Source of the DNA: Glycine soja
Taxonomy: Eukaryota > Streptophyta > Magnoliopsida > Fabales > Fabaceae
DNA: 64,000 nt
Assembly: GCF_004193775.1 (NCBI RefSeq)
Contig: NC_041005.1
Location: 9,550,501 to 9,614,500 of the forward strand
Direction of reading: 5' to 3'
The notes beneath the pieces are model-generated. The model did not search any database, was not told where the DNA came from, and saw nothing but the letters and a program-made list of their open reading frames with translations. The translations under genes were made by a program, and so were the position numbers. This document shows, piece by piece, positions 47,561 through 60,234 of this stretch (position 1 is its first letter; each line of letters starts with the position of its first letter).

Positions 47561-48812
47561 TACTACTACTACTACTACTACAACTACTAGGCTCAAGAAG
47601 AATGCAAAATTATCTTTATTAATGAAAAAAATATCATTTAACAACGCATTAATTAATTGAGGTGAATGCGTCACCTTAGAAATAGATACAAAAGAAAAAT
47701 GAGAAAAAAAAATAAATATAAGATATAATAGGAGGAAAATTACTAAAAATAATAAAAAGATAAAAGAACAAGAAGAAAGACATGTAGAGGAAGACTTTTA
47801 TTTTTTTGAAAAGCGAGATAGAGGGAGATATAAAATGCATGTATAAAAATAAATAATTGGGATTTTTTAATATAAAAAAAGCAACAAAAAGTAGTAAAAG
47901 AGAAAGGAAGAAGAAGAATAAATCAACCAACAACAACAAATTTGCCATAGATTAGAACAATAACACAACAAATACATAGCAATATAATTTTAAAACAAAT
48001 AAAATAAATAAAATCAATTACAAAATACAAGGTCCGTGCGGAGAGACACGGTGGTCGACGTGTGATGGTTGATGACATGCATGGGGCCAAATTGGAGGCT
48101 TGTGCGGCCATGGCACTTAGATTGGTGCCTCACACGGTCGTGGGGCCCAAATTAGAGGCTCGTGCGGCGAAGCTGGCGTTCTTCCCTTCGTCCCTGATGT
48201 CGTGCAAGGTGGTGAAGCAGGAGGCGACGACACTTCTATTGATGGAGTCATTCCCGCACTGCAAGAATCTGGATCATGTTGAGGTTCTCCAGTTCCTGAA
48301 CCGTTGCAGCACGTGTATGTGTGTTGCTCTACTTGCACGGGCACATGGGAGAAGAGAGGTTGGACAGAAGGGGTGGGTGGGGGAAGAAGAGAAAAGAAGA
48401 GGGCTGGAGGGGGTGAGTGGGGAAAGCGGAGAGGGTCAAAGCGAAGAGGGTGGGTGGGGGAAGAAGAAAGGGGTGGGGAAGGAAAAAGAGAAAAAAAGAA
48501 AGAAGAAAAACCGAAGAAACAATACAAAAGCTATTTTTATAACTTGTCAATTTTTTTTAACGATACTATAGCTTGCCATTTTTTTAACACTATTGTACCT
48601 TGCCAATTTTTTTTACATTATTTTATCTTTTTAATTTTTTAACGTTACTTTAGCATGTTATTTTTTAAAAAAAATTACAATGAACTTTTGTAAAAATTGG
48701 GTCCTATAGGAAGCAATTTGCACACCGTTTTCACATTCTCATTCTTATTCCCATTGTCATTCTTAGATTCTCCAATTCCAATTTAAATCTTATTTTATTT
48801 GTTCCTTGCCAT
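46622..48812. other. Intergenic DNA
   Basis: Mostly AT-rich. 48000-48570 is GC- and GA-richer with a 169-codon plus-strand frame (48062-48571) and overlapping frames on the other strand. The C-terminal half of that frame is a Gly/Glu/Lys/Arg simple-sequence run and nothing matches a known family. Confidence 0.4.
47506..47592. repeat. Compound (TTA)n(CTA)n microsatellite
   Basis: About 17 TTA units followed by about 8 CTA units. Confidence 0.9.
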
Positions 48813-49666
48813 ATGGATCCAAATCATTGTAGTTGTGCACAAACTCCTTCAAATGAAGAAGTTACTACACAATTTTCCATTCAAAATGAATTAGAAAATA
48901 TTACAGTAGAGGAAGGACAGAGTTCTACAAGGAAGAAAAAGGGCACACAAATATTTTTTTCAATTGAAGAAGATAAACTTCTCATTAGTTTGTGACTTAA
49001 TGTCTCACTCGATTCAATCATCGATGATGGTAAAAAATTAGATCCATTGTGGCAATCTAAGTGATAGATCCATCAATCAACTGAAATCCCGATGACCAAA
49101 AATTCACTATGTCGTTCAAAAGTTCAATGGTTGTTACAAGCAAGCTACTGCTTTGAAGAAAAGTGGTTACACGGAGAATGATGTGATGGGTAACAAATGT
49201 GCTACTTGGAAGGATGACAAAAAAAATGGATTTCGCATTAGAGCATGCATGGTGGTTGTTAAAAGATTAACTTAGATGGTTAGAACAATGCAAAGAAGTT
49301 CCTTCAAAAAGAACAAAGTTGAATGAAAATTGGAATTACTCATTGTCATCTAATATGGAAACACCGATTGATGTTTCTGAAAGTGACATTCCTACACCAC
49401 TGGCTCGCCCAATGGGACAAAAGGCAACCAAAAGGAAGGTCAAAGTTATAGGAGCATCTTCTTCTACACTGCTTGTGAACTTGTTTAGCATTGAAAAAGA
49501 AATGAAGGAAAGAAATGTTGTCCAAAAACAAATAACAAAGGTAGTGGAGTTAGATAATGTCGTGAAGATGTACGATATTCTTACGAAAGAAAAGTCTAAC
49601 ATGATTGAAGATCAACACAAGCAATACGAAATCACTTGTAAATATATTTTAAAGGTTAGTAGTTAG
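48813..49666 (+). pseudogene. PIF/Harbinger Myb/SANT-like ORF1 remnant
   Basis: Starts MDPNHCSCAQTPSNEE. KKGTQIFFSIEEDKLLISL followed by a stop is the SANT-like start. SINQLKSR, KIHYVVQKFNGCYKQA, GYTENDVMG and WKDDKKNGFRIRACMVVVK follow in shifted frames. From 49319 an open frame (VSESDIPTPLARPMGQKATK...) matches the C-terminal part usual in these proteins. Such proteins help the nuclease bind or enter the nucleus in PIF/Harbinger systems. Several stops and frame changes make it non-functional. Confidence 0.65.
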
Positions 49667-50053
49667 TGTTTATGCCTTAAGTTATCGTTAATTAGTTGTA
49701 TGTTTATGTTTGTTTTTAATTAGTTTTTTTATTAGTTTAGTTGTTTTTTTTGTGTTAAGTTATTAGTGATTATGTTGTAACATATTTTCAATTAGATGAA
49801 TGATGAAGTTTGTTTTTAATTATGTAAGTTATTTGTTAATGCGTAACTTTTAAGCCGTCATAAAAATTAGCCATTATAAAAACTAATCGTTATGAAAAAT
49901 AGTCGTTAAAAACAAGCCGTTATTAAAATTAGTCGTTATAAAAATTAATCATTGTTGATGATGCTATTTAATTGTTTAGTTTCCTTTCGTTCATGCACAT
50001 ACCTTCTTCTTCAAAATTCTTGTGTTTTTTTCTATCCCCACTCAGTCATAAAA

Positions 50054-51240
50054 TGGCTCGAAACTCTGGCTTCGATAGAGTTTGGCAACAAATTGTTGAT
50101 GAAGCACTTGAAGACAACATTGTTGAAGAAATCATGAGATATTTATGCCAGTTGCAACAACAAGCAAATAGTAGCAGTCGGCCCAAATGGACAAGAAGAA
50201 ACATAAACCAGAACCGTGAAGACGGACATAGTCTCTTAATGAATGACTATTTCTCTGAAAATTGCATATATGCATAGAGTCAATTTCAATGGAGGTTCCA
50301 AATGCGAAAACAGTTGTTCCTTCGAATTATAAAAGGGGTCTTTCACCTTTGCAGAAGTGTGTTAGAGATAGGGAATCATCTTTTTCAAAGTGCATTGCAG
50401 TAATTTGTATATTGACATATGGATCACCTGTCGATAGCGTGGATGAGTATGTCAAAATCGACAAAAGCTTTGCAGTTGAATGCTTATAAGCTTTTATGAA
50501 GGGGGTGAACGGGATATTTGGAAATGAGTATCTGAGAAAGCCTAACAACAATGACATCAATTGCCTAATGCAAATTGGGGAGGCACGTGGGTTTCTAGGT
50601 ATGTTGGCTTCTATTGATTGCATGCATTGTGAATGGAAAAATTGTCCAGTTACACGGCAAAGGCAATTCATAGAGATAAACATCGGAAATCCACATTAAT
50701 ACTTGAGGTTGTCGCATAAGAAGACTTGTGGATTTGACATGCCTATTTTGGAGTTGCAAGTTCAAACAATGACATTAATGTGTTAAATCAATCTCCCGTG
50801 TTTAATGACGTTATGCAAGGTCGAGTTCCTCCATTATAATTTACAATTAATGGAATTGAACCACACACAATATGGGGTACTATCTTGTAGATGACATTTA
50901 TTCGGATTGGGCCACATTAGTGAAGACCATCCTCATGCCACACAGGAGAGAAAATAAAGTTATTTACAAAATGTCAAGAAGTGACAAGAAAGGATATGGA
51001 GAGAGCACTTAGTGTGCTCAAATCTCGTTTCTGAATTATATGTGGTCCATCATGTAATTGACAAATAGGTACCATGAAGAACATAATCTTGATATGCATT
51101 ATATTACATAACATGATTGTTGAAAACGAACGAGATACGTACAATGGTAACATTGATGTTGATTATGATCATATTGGCGAAGAGATTTCAAATATTGACG
51201 TATCTCATAGTGTTCATCTTGACTTTGTTGCATACCTGTA
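50054..51240 (+). pseudogene. PIF/Harbinger nuclease (HARBI1/DDE_Tnp_4 type) remnant
   Basis: Opens MARNSGFDRVWQQIVDEALE and runs clean to a stop at about 50275. In other frames it continues with KAVFHL/ERDIWK-like text, then RGFLGMLASIDCMHCEWKNC, which is the GMLGSIDCMHWxWKNCP segment holding the first catalytic Asp. Later come VFNDVMQGRVPP, RKDMERALSVLKSRF and an ICIILHNMIVENERD end typical of plant PIF transposases. There are many stops and shifts. The order and orientation follow the ORF1 remnant. Confidence 0.75.
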
Positions 51241-51310
51241 AACAAGATGTTATGAGCATACATGAGGAGTTTACCAACAACTTCAAGCAAATTTGGTAGA
51301 ATATATTTGG

Positions 51311-53349
51311 GAACGTTTTGGTCACAATAAAGAAGAAATTTAATTTTTGTTGTTCAATGTCGATGTTTGTATTTTTTTCGATCAATTTTATGTATTATCT
51401 TAAGTTTAAATTATATTAATAAATAAATATTTTAATTATTAATAAATTTTGTATTTTCATTATAAATTTTTTCAAAATTAAAAAGATATAATTAATTATT
51501 TTAAAATAAATTGTAAATAAATATTAAAAGGTGGATCTCTCGTGAGATCTAAAAAAATAATTTAAGATCTCAAAATAAAATCTACTATTAAAATAAAGAA
51601 TTTAAGAAATCTGAAAATAATATATAATACTCCAAGATTCACCAAAAATGTGATTAAGATCTTAAAATGAGATCTCCTATTAAAAATACTCTAAATACTT
51701 CCTCTCTTTATCTGATTTGGTATGGGTAGGTGGAGAAGAAAGTATACATTGTAAAAGCAATCCCCACTTGGCATGGTGAATGAATGATTAACTTTTAGCA
51801 TTATATATGAGGGGATGATTGAGTTAATATACCAAATTTATTATTATACGTTAAATTAGAATATTCTTCGGAGTGATTAAATAGTGTTGAGATACTTACT
51901 CATCGATCAATATTTTATATGTACAATAGAAATGAAGGTTTAAATTCGTGTAATATTTTAACATTAATCTCATACTGTCTTCCAATTTTTATGAATAAAA
52001 AATGTATAATATTTTAACATTAATCTGAATTTACATTCGTATAATATTGAAACATCTAAAAAAATCCCAACGATGTTATTTTTTATACCATTATTGGTGT
52101 TCAAATTTTGTTTATTGAATTTATAAAAAAGAATTATGTTAATTGAATTTGTGTTATTTTTTAGGTCTACTTTGTGGGCAAGGTTGGTCTAATGATAAAT
52201 GATGCTTAAAATAAATTTTAAGAAAAAAGTTATTAATTTAAATAAAAAAATATATTGAGTCTTTTTTCTTAACATATGTGATCATTTGATCAACATATTA
52301 GATCTTTTTTATTTTATAAAACCTAAAAAACAAATAATTTTTTTTGTTAATGACTTTAAAACTTAAGCTCCAACCAGTTTGCAGGTCTTTAAACTTTTAC
52401 TAAATTTTTAATTAAGTTCCTGCTGGTGCTAGGTCCAATAGAGGCCTAATTAAAAAAAAATAGAAGTTTAGTGACATAATTGAAACCAAAATTAGTTAAG
52501 GGCCTATTTAAAAAGACAAATAATTCAAGTATCTAATTAAAAAAAATACCAACCTTTGCATTCCAGTATTTCACTATTCTCACTTTTGCACGTTTTATGT
52601 TCAATATGATTAGGTTCTTCAATCAATTTAGAACTGACGGGGTGAAAATACTAATTTTTTAATTAGTTCTTTGAATAATTTTTCATTTTTAATAGATTTT
52701 AATTAAGTCTCACAAAGACCTAATTAAAAATTAAATATAAACTCAGTGATCCAATTTTTAAAAAATTTAATGTGGGTGTTACATGCGATGATTAAAGTTT
52801 TTTCAACTGATAATTTTATTTTGCATGATAATTTCTGACGGTGTAATAGTTTCAGTTTTATTTTCTTTTATTGGTTTAAATATTATGTGAAAAATAGTTG
52901 TGATAATATCATAATTTTAAAATCAGTTAAACATTGCATAAACACTACAAATAAAACACATTCCTCTATAAATAACTTTTATTAAATATTTAATAATTGA
53001 TAACTTATCAAATGTTGCATAACATGAAAAATAAGCTAGTGACAATAAACATCCCTTTCCAAAAGTCAAGTTATCAATAATGAGGACAACTCATGCTTTT
53101 CAAATTTCAATAATTGGTCCACAAGATTACCAATAAAACCCCGGGCATACTCCGTACTAAGTTTGCCACAGGCCCACAGTAGTCAGTACTCAGTAGTAGT
53201 ACTATCTAATTTCCCTTCTTTAATATTTACGGACTAACTTATGTCTTTTTTTTAGGAAGGACTAACTTATAGTTATCTTAGTAACATGACAAAATTATGA
53301 AATTTATATTGTGTAGGAGTGCTTGATATTTTTCCAAATTTAGTTTTCA
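51311..53349. other. AT-rich intergenic DNA with MITE-like repeats
   Basis: 51530-51700 has repeated agatct motifs with partial inverted symmetry (gagatct...agatctc) and could be the distal end of the PIF element or a separate MITE. 52370-52760 resembles 14265-14470. No gene is seen. Confidence 0.4.
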
Positions 53350-54650
53350 ATATTTGTTGTTTAATTTTTTAATATGTTTTTAAGTCCCTCAAACATGAAA
53401 AAATTTAAATTTATTTTTTCACCTCAAATATATTTAATTTTTTGATATAAAATTTATTTTTTTAGTCCTTCAAATTAAAAATTATTTTTTTAGTCTCTCA
53501 AACTTGAAAAATGTTTTGTTTAGTCATTTTTTTAGATCTCATTAGTATGTGTCAAACAAGGAATTATGAATATGCAATTTGTGACAGTTTTTACTTAAAT
53601 ATATTTTTTGACGATAAAAAATCACTGTAAATTAGAATCAATAACCAAATCACTAGAAAATACTCCACGTTGAACATTTAACCAAATCCATGGCTATTCA
53701 ACATTTAAAGCAACACACACCAAATGAACAAAAATAATTAGCCTCCCTGGGAGTGTGAATGTGAGTGTTCCACTCCTTAATCCTCTCCGCAACAAAAAAC
53801 ACGGTTTTCCCCACCTTGTCCCTTGCACACTTGACTTTGGAGCATTCCAACAAACACCCCGCAGAGCATGGTGGCTTAAATGGTGATGACGTCAGGAGGG
53901 TCAAAGAAAAGGGATTGGTCAGAGGGATGGTTATTTTGACTTTGGAGAAGGTCCTCGTTGGCATACCATGCATTCATAAGAAGGTTTAAGGAGAGCTCCA
54001 CTAGCTTGATCACACTTACCATGTCGTCAACGTTGCCGTTTGATGACGTGTGGTGGTCAAGGTTGTCATCGCCCATGTAACCTGAGACAATGAAGGGGAA
54101 CACTGAAACTATTTTTTGGAGTTTCCAACCCAAGTGTAAGGCAACATGTAACTCACTTCCAATGTGAAAGTGAATTAATGAAAGCCACATATGGCGCGAC
54201 ATAAGTTTTTCATGATGACATCATTTGCTATTTGTGTGGTTCATGTTTTTCTTAATGAGTTGAAATCAATTGAAGGAATGGATCTAAATTCTTATTTTAA
54301 ACTTGCCTGGGGTTGAAAGGAAGAGATCCTTTTCTAAGAGACATTTTGTTTTCCAAATGGATGCTTGTTTTTTCCTCTATTGGAAATTGGACCTTTATAA
54401 TTTTCTTGAAGAGGTTATTCTTGAGATTTTGGGGAGCATTTTAACTCTTTTTTTACTTGACTTATTCTAGAGGCTTAAAAGTGTCACAAATTACAAATTT
54501 CATATTCCTTCTTTGGAACATACTAATGGCATATGGGAAAAAGGACTAAAAAAATATTTTTCATGTTTGAAGGACTAAAAAAAGTTTTTAATTTTAAAAA
54601 CTAAAAAAGATAAATCATATATTTGAGGGACTAATAATATATTTAAACTA
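53350..54650. mobile_element. Foldback/MULE-like element with ~180-bp inverted ends
   Basis: The left flank (about 53370-53540: aagtccctcaaacatgaaaa, tttagtccttcaaa, tttagtctctcaaa) is matched in inverse by the right (about 54550-54650: tttgaaggactaaaaaaa, tttgagggactaataat). The TSD is not resolved. The middle (53690-54210) is GC-richer and holds overlapping frames that I do not recognise, so it may be captured sequence. Confidence 0.5.
53698..54202 (-). pseudogene. Unrecognised coding-like block inside the foldback element
   Basis: Two minus-strand frames overlap: 53876-54202 (MSRHMWLSLIHFHIGSELHV..., ending DPPDVITI) and 53698-53973 (..., GCLLECSKVKCARDKVGKTV, FFVAERIKEWNTH). Their composition is more gene-like than the surroundings. 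They could be two frames of one decayed gene or chance. I can assign no family. Confidence 0.25.
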
Positions 54651-54846
54651 ATATAAAATAATTGATCATTTTTCATTGTAATTTCCTAATAGCAAACATC
54701 TCCTAGAAAACATAAGGCAATTGACGGGAGCTATGCTACAAGAAGTGCGAAGGTTTAGATTCGGGATATGCTAGGTGCACCCAACAACATTGCTGGTGCA
54801 CCCAACAATTTTTTGAATGGGCAAAATTGCCCTTGTGCCAATCTGT

Positions 54847-55722
54847 TTCGAAAGAAAGTTCTTCCGGAATAAGAAGCTGTTCATTCGGAAGAAGGTTCTT
54901 CCGAAAGGTGTGTTTTTTATAGGAAAATTTTTCTAAAAAAATTAATGGCCAAGGCTCAAACCCAAGATTTTGGGGTTATTATCACAATGCTTTAACCAAC
55001 TAAGCTAATAAATCAATTACGTTATAAAATAAATAATATTAGTATACATAAATTATTACTATACATAATTATCACTAACATTTTTAATGCATATTTAATG
55101 CGCATGTAAATTTGAATAATAAATTTTGTGACAATTGAATTTAATTTAAATCATACAAATTATATAATCCGTATATTTTTTAAAAAATAAAAAATATTTA
55201 CTATCACAACATTTTACATGTAATCCGTATATTATTTATTTAATAACAACGTGAATTAAATATGCATTAAATTTTATAATAATAACTCGAATTAAAAAAA
55301 TATTTAATGCATATTTAATGACAATTTTGCCCCTGTCTCGTTTTTCTTTAAATTTACTCTGCTTGCTTCCGGTTTTACGTTTCCTTTGTTTCACTTTCAC
55401 TTTTGTCTATGTGCTGAGTGGTTTTTGCAAGTTTGTTGGAAGTAGTTGTTCGGTGAAGGTTAAATATTGGTGGTTTCTATCGTAGTTGTTCTTCTTATTT
55501 CGTCGGAGGTACGCATTTTATGGTTTTTTTTTGTGTTCATCTATTACAGAAGCAATAAAATGTTGAGGAAGGTTATCCAGTAAAAACTTCTTCCGTAAAC
55601 TTATTCCGGAAGAAGTTCCTTCTACTGGAAGAAGCACTTTCGGAAACGTGAAGTTCTTCCGTAATAAGGTGTGTCAGCTTCCGGAAGAACTTCTTCCGGA
55701 AGTGCTTCTTCCGAAAACTGCA
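54847..55722. repeat. Left subterminal TTCCGGAA array of the large MULE
   Basis: Clusters at 54847-54906 and 55560-55722 contain many copies of CTTCCGGAAG-type palindromes joined as gaagttcttccgg units. The matching cluster is at 63330-63570 on the right. Confidence 0.85.
54945..55014 (-). pseudogene. tRNA-Ile(AAT)-like pseudogene inside the MULE
   Basis: On the minus strand TTAGCTTAGTTGGTTAAAGC resembles a tRNA A-box/D-arm. GTGATAATAACCCC resembles the anticodon arm with AAT in the loop. CTTGGGTTTGAGCC resembles a T-arm/B-box (GGTTTGAGCC for GGTTCGANNC). The acceptor stem does not pair well. It may be an old tRNA gene copy or a tRNA-derived (SINE-like) head. Confidence 0.55.
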
Positions 55723-56031
55723 TTTTTTTAATTTTTTTAGAATTGTGTTTTTAAATTTGTGAAAAAATTAATATATATGAATATTATAATTTATAATATT
55801 TGTATTTCATATTTTTGAAATTATGGATAATTGGTTTAATTAGGTATAATAATTTAGGTATATTATTAAATGATTTAGGTAAAATAATTGTATTTTGTTG
55901 TAGTAGTAAAATGTTTTATTAGTTGTTAGTTATAGTGTTAACTTTAGTTTAAGTAAATAATTTAGTTTTAATTTAGTTTTAAATTTTGTATTACTTGTGT
56001 ATGATGCATAATTTAATAATATGTCGTTAAG

Positions 56032-58993
56032 ATGGAGGAAGATCAATGGACGTATGACTATACGATGTCACAAGAAGTTCATATGGATTATGATAATGAA
56101 GAAGAATGTGGTGTGAATGAACCACATGCTGATTGTTCAAATGCTTTTAATACCTGTCAGGTAATCATGTTCATTAGTTTGAGTCATTTGATTGAACGTA
56201 TGTTTCGTATAAAAATTAATATGTCGGAGTTGCGTTGTAGGTCTTTGCTACTTGAGATGATGTTTTGCAGTGGGCTCGAACAATTGCCCATGAAAACGAA
56301 TTTGTTGCAGTGATTATGATGTCTGACACAGATACTGGTAGCAGAGGAAGAAGTTCATTTGTGTTAATTGGGTGTGAAAGGAGTGGTCTGTACAAGTGTA
56401 GGAATAAAGAATTCGTTAGAAGAGACACTGGGAGTAGAAAATGTGGTTGTCCCTTCAGGCTTCGTGGGAAACCAGTGCATGGAGGGGAAGGTTGGATGGT
56501 GAAGTTGATCTGTGGGATTCACAATCATGAATTGACCAAGTCCTTAGTTGGACATCCATACGCTGGGCGATTGACTAAAGATGAAAAGAAAATTATTGCT
56601 GATATGACAAAGTCGATGGTGAAACCAAAAAACATGTTGCTAACGTTGAAGGAGCACAATGCCAACAGTTGCACCACGATCAAGCAAATTTACAATGCAA
56701 GAAGTGCATATCGTTCTTCAATAAGAGGAGCTGATACCGAAATGCAACATCTGATGAAGTTTCTCGAACGTGATCAATACATTCATTGGCATAGATTGAA
56801 GGATGAAGTTGTGGTGCATGATCTGTTTTAGTGTCACCTAGATGCAGTAAAGTTATGCAATGCATGTCATCTGATGTTTTTTATAGATAGTACCTACAAA
56901 ACAAATAAGTACAGACTCCCACTACTTGACTTTGTTGGGGTGACACCAACGGCGATGACATTCTCTGCTGGGTTTGCATATCTGGAGGGTGAGCGTGTTA
57001 ATAATATTGGATGGGCTTTGGAACGATTTCGAGGTCTATTTTTAAGAAACGATCGTCTCCCTGTTGTTATTGTCACTGACAGAGACCAAGCACTGATGAA
57101 TGCAATGAAAAATGTGTTCCCGAAGTGTACAAACTTGTTGTGCAGGTTTCACATCGATAAGAATGTCAAGGCAAAGTGCAAATGTTTAATCGGTCAAAAA
57201 AATGTCTGGGACTATGTGATGGATAACTGGGGTACTTTGGTTAATTGTCCGTCCAAACAACAATTCGCTGAGTCCCTTCAGAAGTTTCAAATTGCTTGTT
57301 CACCTTGGTCAATGTTCGTTGACTATGTTAACGACACATGGATTATCCCCCATAAGGAAAAATTTATTACAACCTGGACGAATAAGGTCATGCACCTAGG
57401 CAACACAACAACAAACAGGTATTAAAATCTTATTTTTTTATAGTAAGGATTATTAATAAATGGTATTTAATTGTTGTATATTTTTCATGTTTGTTGTGTA
57501 TTTTAAATGTAGGGTTGAATCAGCTCATTGGGCTCTAAAAATAGTATTACAAAATAGCCTTGGAAACCTGTGTAGTGTTTGGGATGCCATGAACAACATG
57601 ATCACGCTGCAACACGTTGAAATTAAAGCATCCTTTGAAACCAGTACAAATGTGGTTGGACATGTATTTAAAAAAACATTATACAAGAGGCTTGTTGGAA
57701 TGGTTTCAAGGAACGCTTTAAATGAGATTGCTGCCGAGGTTGAGCGTCTATGTTATCTCGGCAACGATCCCTCTTCTTGTGGTTGTGTGATGAGAAGCAC
57801 GATCGGTCTTCCTTGTGCATGTGACCTTTCTAGGTATACTGCTGACAACATCCCAGTGGATTCAGTCCATATGTTCTGGAGGAGACTTTGCTTTTCAGAC
57901 CAAGGGTTATGTGAGGCCGAAGTCAACATCAAGGAAGAGATTGAGACCATATCTAAAAGATTTGAGGAACTTGATGTGTGTGGCAAACTAACTCTCAAGA
58001 GTAAACTTCAAGATATTGCATAACCTGATCATAACTTTATGTGCCCTACTCCGTCAAAGGTCAACACTAAAGGTGCATCGAAGAAACCGATGAAAAGAAG
58101 TCAAAGATCCACAAAGCGTGATTAGTCTTACTGAGAGTATGTTGATGTTTTTCATTCTGTTCAAAGCAGCAACTCTTCAGTGAAACATAGTGCATCATCT
58201 TCTGAACTGCCGAAGCCAACAAGGATCATCCCGATGTTGGATCAATTTGCACCATTTATACAAGGTTTCATTCACAACATTGTGGATGTGAAAGCGGACA
58301 GTAATTGTGGATATCGGTTCATTACCGCTTTATTAGGTATGGGGGAAGATTCTTGACCGTTGGTGCCAACGAATTGATTAAAGAACTTGGCAGATGGTCG
58401 CATGACTACACCAACCTCTTCGGTGACACAGAGAGATTTGAACAATTAAGGCTGTCCCTACTTGTTGATGGATTTTCCAAGGTATGTTTTTAGGTTATTT
58501 TTTTAAAGAACAAACTTTAAATAACTTAGGTGTGTATGTTTGCTTGATTCAGGTTAGTGTGGACAAGTGGATGGATATAACGGAGATGGGATATGTCATT
58601 GCATCACGGTAAAACATAATCCTTATGTCGTTGTCCCGACAACAAAGCATGACATTTTTTCCTCTTAGAAGTCAACCACCACCCGATTCTTCTGTGCACC
58701 GCATGATATGTGTCGGTCACGTGTTTGGAAATCATTTTGTTCAGGTATATTGAAGGTAGTTAGTCTAAGAATTATGCAATCACTTCCCTGGTTCATTTGA
58801 GTTAATAATGTTTGTTCACGCACAATAGGTTTATTTGAAAGACCATTGTCCTTTACCGCCTCTAGCGTTGTTGTGGTCAACAAATTGTTATTCTCAGGCA
58901 AAGCAGTGGCCAACTCCATATATTAGTAGAATGCAGCAGTACACAAGCATGGTGTCATTCAAAAGAGACTATGTCGACCTAAATGAAAACTGA
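56032..58993 (+). pseudogene. MULE transposase fused to an OTU-like protease domain
   Basis: Proposed exons are 56032-56160, 56241-57418, 57513-58481, 58553-58744 and 58829-58993, all with GT-AG borders. The domain order is as follows. An acidic N-terminus (MEEDQWTYDY) comes first. A FAR1/WRKY-GCM1-type zinc finger follows (GCERSGLYKCRNK, RKCGCPFRLRGK, GIHNHELTKS). Next is the MULE DDE domain: FFIDSTYKTNKYRLPLLDFV, VIVTDRDQALMNAMKNVFP and the Glu in RVESAHWALK just after the second intron. A SWIM-like finger (CGCVMRSTIGLPCAC) is next. Last is an OTU-type segment, VDVKADSNCGYRFITALLGM with its Cys, and GHVFGNHFVQVYLKDHC with a candidate His. Stops occur at 56253, 56829, 58021, 58121 and 58354, mostly where Trp is expected (TGG to TGA/TAG). 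The intact ancestor would cut and paste the element; the OTU role is unknown. Confidence 0.85.
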
Positions 58994-59399
58994 ACATGCA
59001 TTGTTTATCTAATTGTATTCATTATACGATATAATTTGTTGTAAGCCATTAAAGGATAATTATTAAGTACTCGTTGCATTAAGAAAAAAATTAGTTGGTG
59101 CAACCAAAATCAATTACGCATATACGATACATCGTTGTCATAATTGACAACACATAATGATATGCATGTGTATTACAGTTTGAGCGTGACACGACATTGA
59201 CTGACTTGACAACACATTCTGATGCACAACATTGGTTTAGTAGGAAACATAAACACGAAACATGTTCACGCGTGTTCTTTTGTAAAAAAAAGTGAAGCAA
59301 TCTGTCGGTGAGAACCATGTATATATATGAGACACGACAAACGCTAATAAATCACACATTATCTTGCTTTCACATACTCTCCCAATTGGTACACAAAGT

Positions 59400-60234
59400 A
59401 TGGCATTTTTAGGAGAAATTAGTAGTCAGACGATTGTCAACTCAAGGTTGAGTTTCATTTTTCCAAATGGATCGATTATTTACAATGATAGTGGGGTTTA
59501 CTTTCAAACTTCCACTCCGGTGCCCATTCGAGTACCAAACAGCTGTGATTTTGCAAGCCTAAAAACCAGAATACACAATAATACCCTTAAGCTTAACCGA
59601 CAAACAATTTTTGGATGAAATTCACTACCGCCAGCCATTCACCCATACAGGTAACCAAATTCATTTTCAATGTATGCAATTGATAAATGATGACGATGTC
59701 AACACAATGTTAATGTGTAATGATCAATTTTCGTGTGTTGGTCCGATTGAGTTATTATGCACCGTTGGAAGAACACCAGATGAAGTAATAAACTTACTTG
59801 AACGCACTACGACCCCTACTCATGACGCGCTCTTGTATTACAACGGGAGATGGAACATGCCACCCCAGAACAAATTTGTAGGATGCGCGTTCATAGGAAA
59901 AAATCCAAAGAAATTTGAAATTCCTTCAGGATGTATCCTTGATGAACTGAAGGATTTGATAAAACAAGTTGCACCTAAAGGGATTCCCCCTCATGGAATT
60001 CACGAATCACAAGCGGTAAGAAGATTGTTTTTTCGGCAACCAGAACGTTTTGAGTATTCAGATAAAGTTGTAAAATATGAAATTAATGAGCTGAAAACCA
60101 ACGATGAAGTGCTGAAGGTATTAGTACAACCTAACTACTAGAAAAAATATGGGCCAATAGAAATTTTAGTTGTTTTTACTAAACATGGTATGGAATTTGA
60201 AGACGATGTGGATGCCACGTCGCTAAACGACTGA
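59400..60234 (+). pseudogene. MULE accessory protein of unknown function
   Basis: Opens MAFLGEISSQTIVNSRLSF. A one-base insertion near 59597 (cttAaccgac) shifts the frame. The protein then continues in the frame DEIHYRQPFTHTGNQIHFQC to a TAG at 60139-60141, where Trp would read PNYWKKYGPIEIL, and on to a TGA at 60232-60234 (DDVDATSLND). Without these two lesions it would be about 277 residues. I know similar proteins as companions of large plant MULEs, with a PB1- or ubiquitin-like early segment suggested by the short strands. I do not know a demonstrated function. It lies 0.4 kb after the transposase gene on the same strand. Confidence 0.6.

Larger units (their letters stand above)
48813..51310 (+). 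mobile_element. Decayed PIF/Harbinger element
   Basis: Two consecutive degenerate genes on the plus strand fit the two-gene PIF/Harbinger layout: a SANT/Myb-like protein (48813-49666) and a HARBI1-type nuclease (50054-51240). I could not fix terminal inverted repeats or a 3-bp TSD, so the limits given are those of the coding remnants. Confidence 0.65.

Noticed and set aside
48062..48571. 169-codon plus-strand frame
   Set aside because: Half of it is Gly/Glu/Lys/Arg simple sequence, frames are open on both strands, and no family, splice structure or regulatory context supports a gene.
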